Source: Parasponia andersonii | Lineage: Eukaryota; Streptophyta; Magnoliopsida; Rosales; Cannabaceae | Assembly (NCBI GenBank): GCA_002914805.1 | Contig: JXTB01000471.1 | Coordinates: 165,029-229,028 of the forward strand | Length of the DNA stretch: 64,000 nt | Reading direction: 5' to 3' | Shown: positions 52,516-64,000 of the stretch, piece after piece | Position numbering within the stretch: the stretch's first letter is position 1 | Layout of the letters: each line of letters opens with the position of its first letter | Position numbers and translations under genes: made by a program | Notes under the pieces: generated by a model | What the model was told of the DNA's origin: nothing | Seen by the model: only the letters and a program-made list of their open reading frames with translations | Database searches by the model: none

Positions 52516-55500
52516 TCATTTAAGTTTGTTGTAGTGATCGGCAGCCTTGGATAGTGACTGTATTGATATAGGGAATCCAGGACCCATCTGCGCATGTCAG
52601 CAATGTGAAATGTTACTCGAAAAGTGGCTACACCTATTTGAAAGAGATGTACACACGCATCTGTAATAGCAAGGATTATGAGCTTACCGTGCTGCATATA
52701 TGGAAGGAGTTTATATACCCTGCATATTTGGATGCTGCAGAATAAAAGCGGGAAGACACGTATCGTAAGTCCTTTCATCTGTTTTAATAATATTGTACTA
52801 CGTCGACTATGCATTAGCCAACAAATAGATAGAAGTCCTTGTAAAGTGAACTATTCAACAAAGGACGGTGATGCTTGAGGTTGGAGTATAAAAAAACTGA
52901 AGAAGGGTAAACCAAGTTAAAAGGTTATCAAGAAATCCGGAGCTGAAAAGCTTCACTTAACAAGCAAATATAAATTGAGCATGGAAACTTGTAAGCTGTT
53001 GAGCAGCATTGAAGACTACCATTATACCATGTAAAAGTTCAATAAAAATTCGATTTTGCTCAGCACCTCTTCAGTTGCCATTTTAATCATATATCAGTCC
53101 CTTGACTGAGGAAGACAGCACTATATTCCTGCATCTGAAGCTCAATTATGATCGTTGGTCCAAAACATTGATTAATAATTTAATCGTTAATGAATTGCTA
53201 TGACCTGATATCGTAAGTTCGAGCTACCCGGCTGTCAGGTTGTTCTATTACTGACTCTATCAGGCTGTTTCTTTAATAAAGTTTACAGTTGAACCCAAGT
53301 TAATAAAAAGCAAGTGAACTCATGAAAAGTTAAGCCCATGATTAGCATGCTGGCTCCTCCCAGCCCTAGGCATAAGTGTTGAGAGTTGAAAGAGACTAGC
53401 ACGTAGAAGTGATGAACAAGGCTTTCAATATCATTTTTAGGCACCAAGAGATGTTTTCCTAATTTGGAGGCGAGTCGTATGCCTCAGTCTCAAATTCAAA
53501 TTATAAAAAACTACAGAACTAAAAGTTTGTATCAAATTCATCATCAGAATAATTTCACAAGGACAAGGTCTTAACTTATAAAAAGGCACAAACAAACACA
53601 CATACATCACAACTAAAACTTATAAGAGTTTATAAATATAAATTCGAATGTTCACATATCACAAATGCTAAATGAGAAGCCTATACTAGCAGCGGCTTTT
53701 TCTGTTTCGGGGTCTTTTTAGCTTGTGCTCTGCCTAAGTTTCAGGCTGCTGAAACTAATTCAAACCCAATTCAAAAAAACCTCATCCTACCCATTTTAAA
53801 TCAGATTTTCTGGCGCATATGCCTTAAAGGCCCTTCGCCATCTGAGGCATGTGCCTCAACACTCCCTTGACTGCCTCACCTTGAGGCACACACCTCAAAT
53901 GCTTTTGAAAACAATGGTGATGGTATTATGGGAACTTAAAGTTCAATGTATAGATAATTTATACTTATATGTCTCAGTTTATAAGGAATATCCAAGAATA
54001 CAGCAATGTGTTTCACTCACCCTTTTTTAAGCCTTGAGGTTTGGCAAGCAAAAGAGCGTTCATGAATGCACCAATATTCTCACGTAGATAATCCTCTGAA
54101 TAGCTCACCTGAATAGTAATGATACATGTCATCAAATAACAAGAAAAAGAATAAGAATAGTACTAACTTATTAACAAACAGACAGAAAGGAAGAAGCCTA
54201 TAAGCACGTAAAAGTTGTCTCCAGCAGGCAACTCTTGGAAGGAGTATTTTAGAATAAGATAATGGTACCTTCCCAACTCCCATGTGGACAATTGATGTTT
54301 TGTCCATTTTAAATTCAGTATGACCTTGTCTTACTTTGTTCATTGCCTCCAAAACATCATTCGTCACAGTGCCTAGCTATACAAAGTGTTAGTACCAGCA
54401 ATTAAGACTTCAATTATGTCACCATAAGATTTGTTAATTAAATAAGAGATGGAGGGTTGAACTCACTTTACGGTCAGGCCAAAGACCACGCTCTCTAAGA
54501 ATCCTTGAAATCTGTAAACAAAGAGGACCCATCAATAACTGAAAAATCACTTAATTTACTAGTACAAAAGTACCAACACCATCAAAATTTCAGAAATCAG
54601 AAACCTTCCCCAAACGCAGAATCATTTCATTTGTTGCAAAACACTTGTCAACATTGAGCTTGTTACTGCCTGCAAATATTTAAGTGGTTTTAGATCTGTA
54701 AGCTAAATTGATTATAATTGAAAGCTTATACTCACCCAGTGTTCATAGAATGAATATCTAAGAAGTAAGAACATCTTATAACCCATTGACACAATAACAT
54801 ATTAAAAATCTGTTGGAAAGATCTATTCATCTAAGGGATCAAAAATTTCTCTGGCACAACAATTAAATTAAAAAATATATAGACGGAAGTTTGGTTTAGT
54901 ACCAGCAACTTCTTCAACGAGTTCAGCACCACCAACAATATCAGCTCCAGCAGCTCTAGCTTCATCTGCAAGCTCCCCTTCGGCAAAAAAGGCAACCCTG
55001 ACAACCTGAAAATTTACAATGTTTAGGCAACCAGCTGCAACCAAAGTAACAAATATTACAACCTCATGATTGTGCAATAGTTTAAGTGATGATACCTTCC
55101 CGCTACCATGAGGAAGAGTCATGTTACCACGAACTCCCCGTCCCTGCAGACCAATTATGATAGCAGGCCATGTAAATATACCAAATATATATATATATAT
55201 ACAATGTTATTTTTTTTCTATACATGGATGGACGAGAGACTCAATATCATGATAAAAGGAAATAAAAAAGAAGAAGAGAAAGAAATAAATCTATAGACCC
55301 CTCAAACAAACATGTCTAGGTGAATAACACCATGATGCAGCATACGTAAACATTGTAAGAAAATATGACTACGAAGAACCTACTGATAAAGTTTGAACTA
55401 CTTATTCATAAGCCAAAATCATGCTGCCAATCATTTGATGGCACTACAAAATCTGGACACCAAATTTGACAACTATTTACAGAGACTAGAATATGAACCA

Positions 55501-56581
55501 AAACCATTATTGAAGACAAGCCATGATTAAAAAGAAATCTACAAATGTCTCGGCAATCACGGATACAGTTCATACCAATAAGAAGATAACTGAGTATTCA
55601 AACTCTAATAACAAGGAAAATGGACCTTGAATCAAATTCAAGGGAGAAGAGTTTACTGAAATAACTGGCTTCTTACCGCTCGCTTTGCATCAATACCCAA
55701 TTTTACATGTGCTTCAACAGTTTCATCAAAATTGCACCTGGCACTAGCCTGAAAACTAGAAAACAAGATTAAGAGATTAGCAATGAGAACTATCTTTAGG
55801 ATAAACGAAACTGTTGCCAAAGCATATTGAAAAAGTCGGAATCCAATTGGGAAACAATGAGGCTATTTTCTCTTACTTTTCTCGGAAACCAAACACACCT
55901 GGTGGATCAATCAACATGAAAAATAAAACGAAAGAAGGAAAAAGGAAAAACCTTTACACTGACCTTGACTTGCCGAATTGCTTCCATCAAATCAAGGACG
56001 GGTTTCCTCTCCTTCTTCTCGACCTTAATCAGCATCGGGAAAGGAGCCACCACTTTCTCCTCCTCCACAACTCTAAACACTCTCCTCCTCATCCGATTCT
56101 CCGCCTCGATCTGCTGCTTCTCCCTCTGCAATTCCTCGCTCTCACTCGCAGGCCGTTCGGCATTTTCGCCAGAGACCGAAACCTTATCTTCCGGCAAAGG
56201 CGCGGCGCGTGATGGGTACGAGACCGGCGTAATAGACGGCGCGTCCCTAATGAACCGGGCGTCCTCGCGGGTCCAGGTGGAGCGGGCATCCTGGCGAGGC
56301 GTCCAGAGGTGTTGCGGCGGAGGTGTCTGAGTCGGCTGAGGAGGCTCTTCTTCGGGCGGGGATGGGTCTTTGGGTTTGACGGCGTACGAAACGGGCTGGA
56401 TTGGTACGGACCTCGGGGCCTTTGTTGGGGGTTCGGGTGCGGAAGGGTTTGGATCCGATTCGGATGGTGGTGGTGAGCAAAGGAATCTGTGAAAGCGGAG
56501 AGCTGGTGGAAGTGGGAGACGGTGGGAAGGTGTAGCTAGGTAATGGCGGCGAGCTTCCGAGAGGAGCCTATGGGCCGCCAT
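52516..56581 (-). CDS. Organellar (probably mitochondrial) ribosomal protein uL1 (421 aa, 10 exons)
   Basis: Minus-strand exons: 56581-55964, 55748-55677, 55143-55096, 55005-54903, 54669-54605, 54511-54467, 54376-54269, 54108-54021, 52734-52688 and 52587-52516; all GT-AG and phase-consistent. L1 binds large-subunit rRNA at the stalk near the E site. Residues 1-~40 are Arg/Ser/Leu-rich without acidic residues at the start, like a mitochondrial presequence; ~45-200 is Pro/Glu-rich. The L1 domain runs from ~205 to the end: FDETVEAHVKLGID, VRGNMTLPHGSGK, AGADIVGG, RGLWPDRKLGTVTN, SKYAGYINSF and MGPGFPISI. The canonical loop GPRGLMPNPK reads RERGLWPDRK here. The ATG at 56581 begins the presequence; an in-frame ATG at 56689 would only add leader. 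The Arabidopsis counterpart is At2g42710 from memory. Intron 8 (~1.3 kb) is longest. Confidence 0.94.
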
Positions 56582-56590
56582 GAAAAGCAG

Positions 56591-56612
56591 ACGAGTGTGT
56601 GTGTGTGTGTGA
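56591..56612. repeat. (GT)n microsatellite in the L1 5' leader
   Basis: GT run on the plus strand, (AC)n in the transcript sense, ~10 bases upstream of the L1 start codon. Confidence 0.85.
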
Positions 56613-57442
56613 GACCGAGTGAGTGAGAGTCGGGGTTTTGGGGGGTTTATGAGGTTTAAGGCCACGGATGCTTTTCCTATTTTCACCATAAATCAACTGA
56701 CAGATGATGAGGCATTCTCAAAATGTGAGGCTTAAGAGAAAAAAAAAATAAAGAAAATATATTTTTGCCCGTTTGCTGTTTAGCACTAATAAACTGCATT
56801 GAATTCTATAAATTTTTGCCCCGCTTTATTTTTATTTTTATTTTTATTTTCCTAAAAAAAATGTCTAAATTTAGTGAATTTATTTTTCCCTTTTTCCGGA
56901 AGCAAAGATACAATTACTTGAAATATATTCAATAATATTCTTTAAGACGATTTTTATTTTTTATTTTTTGAAATGAAAGGTTGTTAACAGTAATCTGATG
57001 TGCCAACATTGTGTTTGTGTTTGCAAATGAACAAGTGTGTCAATTGACATTGAGGCTCTTGCACTCAATCTATGGTTTGGTGTGGAAGCTTCAATAGTAT
57101 TCGGAGTGCGGGAAAAAGAAAAAGAAAAGGGCAGTAATGATATGATAAAGAGAGCGAGAGGGACTAGACTACTTTGTATTTTAACATGCAGTTATACGTA
57201 AAGTAACATATTCTTATACCGAGATGATTATAGTAGCAAAAAAGATTGTCCACGACTATATGAACGCTGCGTTAAACTCTTAACTCTCAATTTCCTTCTT
57301 GTCATCACGATGCCAATTGGCAACCAAAAAAAAAATTCAAATTTAACCTTTCCAAATTCCAACTACAGAAACATCATCGGCAATGTTAGCTCATAAAAAG
57401 CATTTGGATTCCTTTTTTTTTTTTGGCGTGTATAATTTTCCA
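56613..57442. other. Intergenic region between MIP3 and L1
   Basis: About 0.8 kb between the 3' end of MIP3 and the 5' end of L1, both on the minus strand. It should contain the L1 promoter and the MIP3 3' untranslated region. T/A runs at 56820-56865 and 57413-57424; no clear TATA box chosen. Confidence 0.6.
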
Positions 57443-60400
57443 TCAGATATAACTAGAATTCCCCAATAGTAAATCAAGCATGTCATCAGGAGTCACGAGT
57501 GTTGTTCCACCCAGTATCAATTCTACATCGGGTCTTCCACTATCAGATAATGCCTCCTGAGCTTCACGTACCTTTTTATTCACAACAGAAACAAAATCAG
57601 CTTCCTTTTTCAACTGGATAGAAATAGTGTATAATAAGAAGAAAATTTCAATTGCTAGAAAATCAGCAGCAATGCAATGCAGCATTTGGCTAGGAGTATA
57701 GAAACAAATAAAAGAAAGCTCAAACAGTTGAAGAAATTCAGACCTCAAGGCCGTTGATGCCTCCGACGACAAAAACCAGGATGACATTTTGGTCCCCTAG
57801 ACTTGGTTTTGCCTGGAAAGTTTAGCTAGCTTTCTTTAGCATGCTTGAACTATTGAAATACGATAAATGAAAGAAGTCATGGGAGTAAATCATGGAAGTA
57901 AAACTTTACCTGCCCAAGGCCAAATCTTCCAAACCCACTTTTAAAAAGTCGTCCCACAGTAGAGGAATGGTACTCCATCCCAGGAACATCATTCTTGCCC
58001 AAAACCTTTGTTAAAAGTTTATAAAGTAATCCTTTACTTGTGTAGGGATCTCCACCAAAATTAATGTTGGAAGCAATCGTTCCATCTCGCAATGGTTTAT
58101 TCTTCCTCTTCCAATCGGATAATTTATGTAGGAATTTAAAAAGGTTATCAACCCTGTCACGTAATTCCAACTTCAGCTGCATATTACCATACAAGTCTTT
58201 GTTACTACTATCCTCCTCATCATCAGCATCTTCATCACCCCACTTACCCCATTGATCATCATCGATATCCAAGTGATCTGAAGACGCTTCTTTGTTTTCT
58301 TCTGATTTGACACTGTTAAGGTTGCCCTCAAGCTCTTCCATGAGACCATTGAGAAATTTCAGTTTTGCTACTCCTGGGTTTTCAAGAATTGCATCAACAA
58401 TAGAATCTTTCAAGAGTTGCTCCTCTTGCCAAGAGAAAGGGCCATCAGGTCCAGATGTTGGGAAATTCTCACCAGCCAATATATATCCACTTATCATAAG
58501 GAGTAGGGCATCTTGAAATGAAAGTATAGCATCTGAGGCTTCTGCTTTTCCCTTCTTTTGTCCACCTGATCCCACAAAAGCACTTTTATTGATGAGATCA
58601 CCAATTTGAGCCGCAAGCATCTGGCTAGTGTCTCCACCAGCACTTACACTCAATATTTTCTCAGCACTGATAAATGCATCCCATCTTGCAGAATTTGATT
58701 CATCAAGGGCAACCAGCGTAGCCGCTGCTAATTGAATAATTCCTTTATTTCTCACTAAACAAGACTGACTCTTGGCCAGGGCTTTAATCATGGCTTGCAA
58801 CTCTGATTTTGTAGCGACACCAGGACGGGATTTAACATTCACAGTTATGTTTTCCCGGCGAATAGCTTCTTGAAGCCACTTCTTCACCAGTATTGATCCA
58901 TCTCTTGTTCTTCTATCTAGTATTGCTTCCAAGTATGGAGTTCCACGAAAATTATCGGTGGAGACAAATGACCCATTCAGAAGCCCCACTTCAGAGTGAA
59001 GAGGCTCTTTCTTATGGATTTTGTTTCTGAGATTAGTCAAATCTACAATCTGAGAAGCTGAATTGCTGGAGTCCCACCCATGTAGAAACGCTTCAACACT
59101 TTCTAAGAGCCGGAAGTTATCTAATTCGCAGTCTTCTTCACTTAGAATTTTAGCAAGTGGTATATGAACATCAAGGGAAGCACGTTGAAGGCTAGAAGGG
59201 CCATTTTTTGGTTTGCTTTCTGAGCCTCTTATTTGCATGAAGGATTTTGTTCTCTCTCTTCTGTGCAAAGATGAAAACATACGATCAGTAAGTGAATCCC
59301 CATGACAGCATGGAGTAAGAAGATCAAGTGTGCGGTCAATGAGTAAAAGCCCCGCTGACCGTCTGCGTCGACCTACATCATAAAGGCTCGACATGTCTGT
59401 CAAAATTTTTCCTATGGTTTTTGAAAGATCACCGAGGGAAAATATTTCCATTTTCAAATCCATCTGCAAAATAAGAAAAAAAGACTTCGAGGTCAAGATA
59501 GAGTGAACAACTAAAACAATCAGCACAAAAAGCACAAGGAATTATCAGTCAAGGTGGGAGGGGAGCTGGAAGATTCGTGTCCATATGATATAATCTAGAA
59601 GTAATTACGAAAATGTTCTGATTCTTCACTAGAGTTACTAGTTTAAACTACTATGGGCTTACTTGGTTATAATCTTATTTTTTTTGTTTCTAAAAGTGTA
59701 ATAAACAGTGGACATAGTCTCAAGAAACAAAAAACAATAAGAACTATCATTTCACTTTCGAAAGCAAAGAGACAAAAAACAAAAGACGAAAATGTTACTA
59801 AGCGGGCCAACATATGCACAAGCATCGCCAGAAAAACTATATAGCAGTTCAATCAAGGCATAAAAAAAGTTTTCCTTTTAAGCCGTGGAAATACTGTTAA
59901 CTTTTCTATTTGGAATCATACAGAACTCTTAAAGGATTATATCATGGATAAAGAAAAATAATTCATAAAATTTTGGTTACTCAACTGACAACACAGTGAA
60001 AGGTTCTGGCCATTTTTTTAAAACATATGCCATTTTATCAAAACTCATTTTCAAAAGGTCCATTTCACCTAGTTTCTCGCTTTTTTATATGGCAACTTGG
60101 AATTTATACCAAACTTAAAAGGGCTAAAGAAAATAAATCTAAATGGTAAAGATAAATATATATGTTAAAACGGTAAGAAGTAGAAAATTTTAAAAGACGA
60201 AAATGGGAAAGCAAAACGTGTACACATGTTCACATTGCATCGCAGTTATTACCTTGGCAACAAGATGGTAAAGAAAATTTGCAGTAAGAGTTGCTCCAGG
60301 AGGAGTATCATCACCATCATAAGGTGATCCAGTACTTAAGGGAGGCAATCCTGGACTAAAGGCATCCTCATGTTCAACTGATAAGTATGCTTCAGCCATT

Positions 60401-61902
60401 GATCCCTCTGAAGGTAAAACAAAGACTCTCGGTGAAAGAGGACACAAAATCAATGGGAAGTGATGTACAGAAACAACCAACTTTTGTCCTAAATCTTCTG
60501 TGCCTTCTATCAGATTATCTTTGTAAAATGCTCTTCCACTGGGACTGGCATCAAGGTGGCCCTCTTCACTGGAAGTGAGTTGTGACCATCCTTCTTCTTC
60601 AGAGGTCAAATTCAAATTCTCCTTTAAGTTTACACGTTCAAGCTTCTTGGACTTTGCGACATATTTCTTAGCATGTTCTTCATAATCTTGGACAAGCAAG
60701 GATTCATATTCATGAAATGCATCTGGTCCTAGAGGTGAATCAGGGTATGCTGAATGACCTATCTGCAATTAACAAAACATTTGACAAGATTAAAATGAAA
60801 CACACTCAACTGTTGGTGCTGCTGCATTAATGTCTTCTGAGTACATTGTTTAAAGGGATATAACTCTGTAGTTAAAGGGATACAATCCTGAATTTAAATA
60901 CGTACAAATAAAACTTAACATTTGAATGCAAGCCTGAAGATTCATTACAGTTAATCACCAACAGTACACGCAACCAAAAATATATGCTTAAAGAATCAAG
61001 TAATTTCATGTCCTCCCCTGTCAGGGAAGAGAAAGAACACAGTATTCTAGGGGAAAAAGCCTAATAGTATATTGGGATAAAGAGGAGTATATGTACTGCG
61101 GACAACTCAAAACATTTTATGAAAGGATAGGAATTTGCATACTGCAAAAATAGCAACTTTATTCCATTTTCCCACCACCCAACCCTACTTTTTTGGGGAA
61201 GTGGAATTTATGAAGTCCTCCATTAATCTATATTTTAGGCGAATTCAAAATATGAAATGAAGATTAAAACTATTAAATCAAAGGATACTTGATGGTTGGA
61301 AAAAAGTAAAATAAGCACTAGCCGAAAAACTCTTTTAAAGAAGCACCTCTGAGATAGATGTGAATATAGTACAATGACGAACACCTTGGTGTGTGCTTAG
61401 GCAACGTAAAACATATCGATGTGCATCACTAAGTAGACGAGATGTAATGACCACAATTTTTCTTCCAGGATCAGAACTGGAGTTCCAATCAGCCACCTAC
61501 AAAAGAAGTTATAATGTATGATAGAAAAGTAATATAAGAGGTACCGGACTTGAATGAAAAAGCTAAGTGCACAATGTAACAACAGTTCTGCCTTGTAGAG
61601 GAATAGGGAACCTTAAAACGATTTCAGTGTTATATTGCTCAAGATTGAATTCTACTAGTGTAAACTCTATTCATCTTCTTTTTTGTAATAATAAGAGTGA
61701 AACTAAAGGGCAGGGAAGTGCAGATTACGAGTATATGGAAGAAAATTTACAGCTTGACTTGTAACAAAAGAATTGATGACCTAATGCCATGCATCTGGAT
61801 AATGTTGTGCAGTCACTAATGGAAGTGTGGATATGCTTGTCTAGAGTTAAAAGCAAAAAGATGAAAAGCGAAAAAATCCAAAACAAAGCTTATGGCGACA
61901 TT

Positions 61903-61938
<36 letters not shown>

Positions 61939-62733
61939 AGATCAAAGGAACACATGTTTTCCAGACTGCAAACGGCACGTGCACCAAGGTCCAATAATAC
62001 AGGAAATGCCCCCATAAATTGGAAACTCTCTGTAGATCCAGCATCAAGGTAAACAACGGCGCCATCAATATGCTCTGATATCTATATGCAGAAAAGTAAA
62101 GAGTTAATCAAGGACACAACACACTAGAAATTATGTCGGCCAGATGAGCATGGCTACGTACAACCAGAGGAAATTCTATATAACTCGAACGAATAAGTGT
62201 CATGCGGATAACAGGTTGATTGGAGATGAAAAGATTGCAGAACATCTAGATTTAGCACCTTCTTCTGTGTTTTTCAAGCTACTTCTAACCCATTTTTGCA
62301 ATAGATTTCAGAAATCAACAATGCATGCTTATAGTAGTATCACTGTAATAAGTGGAGTACTGAACATGGTGTTCTCGCAAAACAACGCATAAGATGCCAA
62401 GAACAAAAGCCTGCATCATATGATGCCTAACAATTCAAGGTTAACAGTCTAAAATACCATTAACAAGATTCTAAGACTTGAAGCAATAAATTAAAATGTC
62501 CTGCAACCACAAGCATCATGGTACATTGAAAAACCACTAGTTATGACAACATCACCTTTTCTCCACCATATCCATTTAATACCATTTGTGCGAAAATAAA
62601 ATACCAGGAATCTATCAATACTAGTGATATCATCAAAATAAAATTGCTTGGAATTTCAATGAGTTAAAAAGTATAGGATTTTTACCTGGCGAAGGGAGTC
62701 GAGGCACGTTTTGGTGACGTCAACTAAAGCCAT
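57443..62733 (-). CDS. MIP3: Sec1/Munc18-family protein MIP3, SCFD2-like (867 aa, 7 exons)
   Basis: Minus-strand exons: 62733-62686, 62081-61938, 61496-61347, 60762-60253, 59463-57910, 57812-57744 and 57571-57443, each phase 0 with GT-AG introns. It is an SM-family SNARE regulator; in Arabidopsis MIP3 (At2g42700) joins MAG2, MIP1 and MIP2 at the ER and is needed for Golgi-to-ER transport and storage-protein export. I recognise it by near-continuous conservation: the N-terminal MALVDVTKTCLDSLRQISEH-type start, VYLDAGSTESFQF, RSAGLLLIDRTLDLLTPCCH (Sec1 core), FRGTPYLEA, KKWLQEAIRRENI, ENFPTSGPDGPFSWQEE, an acidic DIDDDQWGKWGDED stretch, and the end GGTTLVTPDDMLDLLLG. Length is close to the Arabidopsis protein (~840 aa). 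A (TA)n tract abuts the donor of intron 2. No broken reading was seen. Confidence 0.96.
61909..61937. repeat. (TA)n microsatellite at the MIP3 intron 2 donor
   Basis: The dinucleotide run starts within the donor site itself (CTG|GTATATAT on the minus strand). Confidence 0.9.
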
Positions 62734-63072
62734 TTTTTTAGGGGCGGCGAAGAATTTTCAATTAGAGTTGTAACATCAATCTAGATAAGAATCTCTACAT
62801 GAATTTACTCCAATTTGCCCACATAAATGTACCAACACAACAAGCTCATCTTGCAGATACAGAAAGCAAAAATAAATAAATAACTTCGATAAAAAATATT
62901 ATGATGTGGTTGAATTTGGAAAAATTTACATATAATCTGCTTGATCTCTACTGAATGCTATTATTACCGTAAAACCAAATGAATTCAATTTTAAATTGTG
63001 TGCACTTTCTCGAGAAACAAACAGCTAAAATTGCAACGAAAAATTCCATGATTAGAGTGTGCATGAGACTAC

Positions 63073-63271
63073 CTCAAGAGGTAAAAGTTGGATTCGCCGA
63101 TCGTCGAATTGGCGACAACGGGAAATTGGAGTTTGAGGCTTCTGAGTCCTGAGTCGGACTCTTTCTTTCCGGCTCAAAAAGGCATGGACTGAGCTTCCAA
63201 ACTGCGCCCAATGTTTTGGGCTTAGCACCGGAGAAATCGACACGGATACAGGCTTGAAATGACTCTTCCAA
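63073..63271 (-). other. Possible 5' untranslated exon of MIP3
   Basis: A GC-richer island upstream of the first coding exon ends on the minus strand in CTTGAG|GTAGTC, a plausible donor. Acceptor-like AG sites occur between 62734 and 62790. Short open frames in it have no known domain. It could instead be part of the promoter. Confidence 0.35.
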
Positions 63272-64000
63272 GAATATTTGTTAGAAATGTCATTGTTTCT
63301 AGATCAAATTGCCAAATAGCCATTTCTTACACCTATTTAATATAAAAGACGGACGTTTTATAATTTTATTTTGATACACGACCGTTTTTCAGTTAATATA
63401 TATTTTTTAAAATAATTTAAATTTATACAAGATAAATCAATTTTTTTTAAAAAATAAATTAATATATTTTGATATATTAAATATGCAAATGGCCAATTTT
63501 TCAAAACAATTTCGAAATGCAGACATTGTTTATGTTTGAAAAGGGGTCATTTTTTTAAATAGTGATCCAAAATTCTACCGTTCAGCTTAAAAGCGCCTTT
63601 TCAAATTTTTATTGAACGATGGCCTTTTCTCACGAAAGACCCTTTTTTTTTTGAGAAATTTATGCCTGGTACCTTTTTTGTAAACTTTTTTCATAAATAT
63701 CTGTTTTTAATTTTTCTTTTAAAAATATCCATTTTGTGGTCCACATTTTATTTGTAAAATATGAGTGGCCCATATTTATAATATAGATTTTATCCATAAG
63801 GTATATATTTTATGTGTAAAATATGAACGATATATATTTTAAAATGTGTGTCAATTTTTAGTGTAACTTTCATTCATGAAATGCAGATATCACTGTGTAT
63901 ATTTAATGCATAAAATACCGTAATATATATTTCATGTGTAAAATAGTGATGGTCTATATTTCTCTAAAAAAATATATAAAATAGATATTTATGAAATAAA
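63272..64000. other. AT-rich upstream region of MIP3
   Basis: No gene. From about 63730 onward the phrase 'atgtgtaaaatat' / 'atataaaatat' recurs four or five times with drift, suggesting degenerate short repeats running past the window edge. Confidence 0.5.

Noticed and set aside
53195-53290. B-box-like 'taagttcgagctacccgg' in L1 intron 8
   Set aside because: Possibly an old SINE piece, but no A box, tail or target duplication was seen.
55814-56480. Plus- and minus-strand alternative frames over L1 exon 1
   Set aside because: Shadows of the GC-rich first exon of the ribosomal L1 gene.

Overview
This is nuclear DNA from a flowering plant, most likely a core eudicot. The evidence is a set of intron-rich plant genes (GT-AG introns, AT-rich spacers), plant-specific LTR retrotransposon lineages (Tat and a Tekay/Del-like chromovirus), a tRNA-derived SINE, a Mutator-like element with a DUF1985 fragment, and long (TA)n tracts. 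Single N bases at 19536, 21510 and 38041 point to a draft assembly. I cannot name the species.

Layout. 1-1786: remnant of a Tat-type Ty3/gypsy element. 1787-4074: AT-rich spacer. 4075-13437: a complete-length but broken Tekay/Del-like Ty3/gypsy element with 2.2-2.3 kb LTRs and a perfect 5-bp target duplication. 13438-20150: gene-free DNA with a MITE-like inverted-repeat element, a SINE with a 31-bp target duplication, a second SINE-like unit and local repeats. About 20150-24200: a Ty1/copia-like LTR fragment next to a divergent Tekay-like LTR, with a ~920 bp block present twice in tandem and almost identical. 24629-27398 (minus): class III peroxidase gene, 3 exons, 322 aa. 27491-31465: gene-free. 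31466-42420: Tat-lineage Ty3/gypsy element with both LTRs, two RNase H domains and a block of antisense ORFs before the 3' LTR. 43308-46616 (minus): membrane-anchored receptor-like kinase, 6 exons, 400 aa. 47782-49710: degenerate Mutator-like element carrying a DUF1985 fragment and a striking array of TTTCGA motifs. 52516-56581 (minus): organellar (probably mitochondrial) ribosomal protein L1, 10 exons, 421 aa. 57443-62733 (minus): Sec1/Munc18-family protein MIP3, 7 exons, 867 aa. 63272-64000: AT-rich end.

The four host genes are all on the minus strand and all look intact; I derived their exons by hand from splice sites, reading phase and family conservation. They do not form a pathway: a secreted heme peroxidase for wall/ROS chemistry, a signalling kinase, an organellar ribosome subunit and a Golgi-to-ER trafficking factor. 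The MIP3 / ribosomal L1 pair is also adjacent in Arabidopsis (At2g42700 / At2g42710, from memory), so this end looks like a conserved genic island, while the left two thirds is transposon-rich. I see no evidence of a new multi-gene system. The most unusual structures are the DUF1985 Mutator-like element with its TTTCGA array, the antisense gene block in the Tat element, and the near-identical 920 bp duplication.
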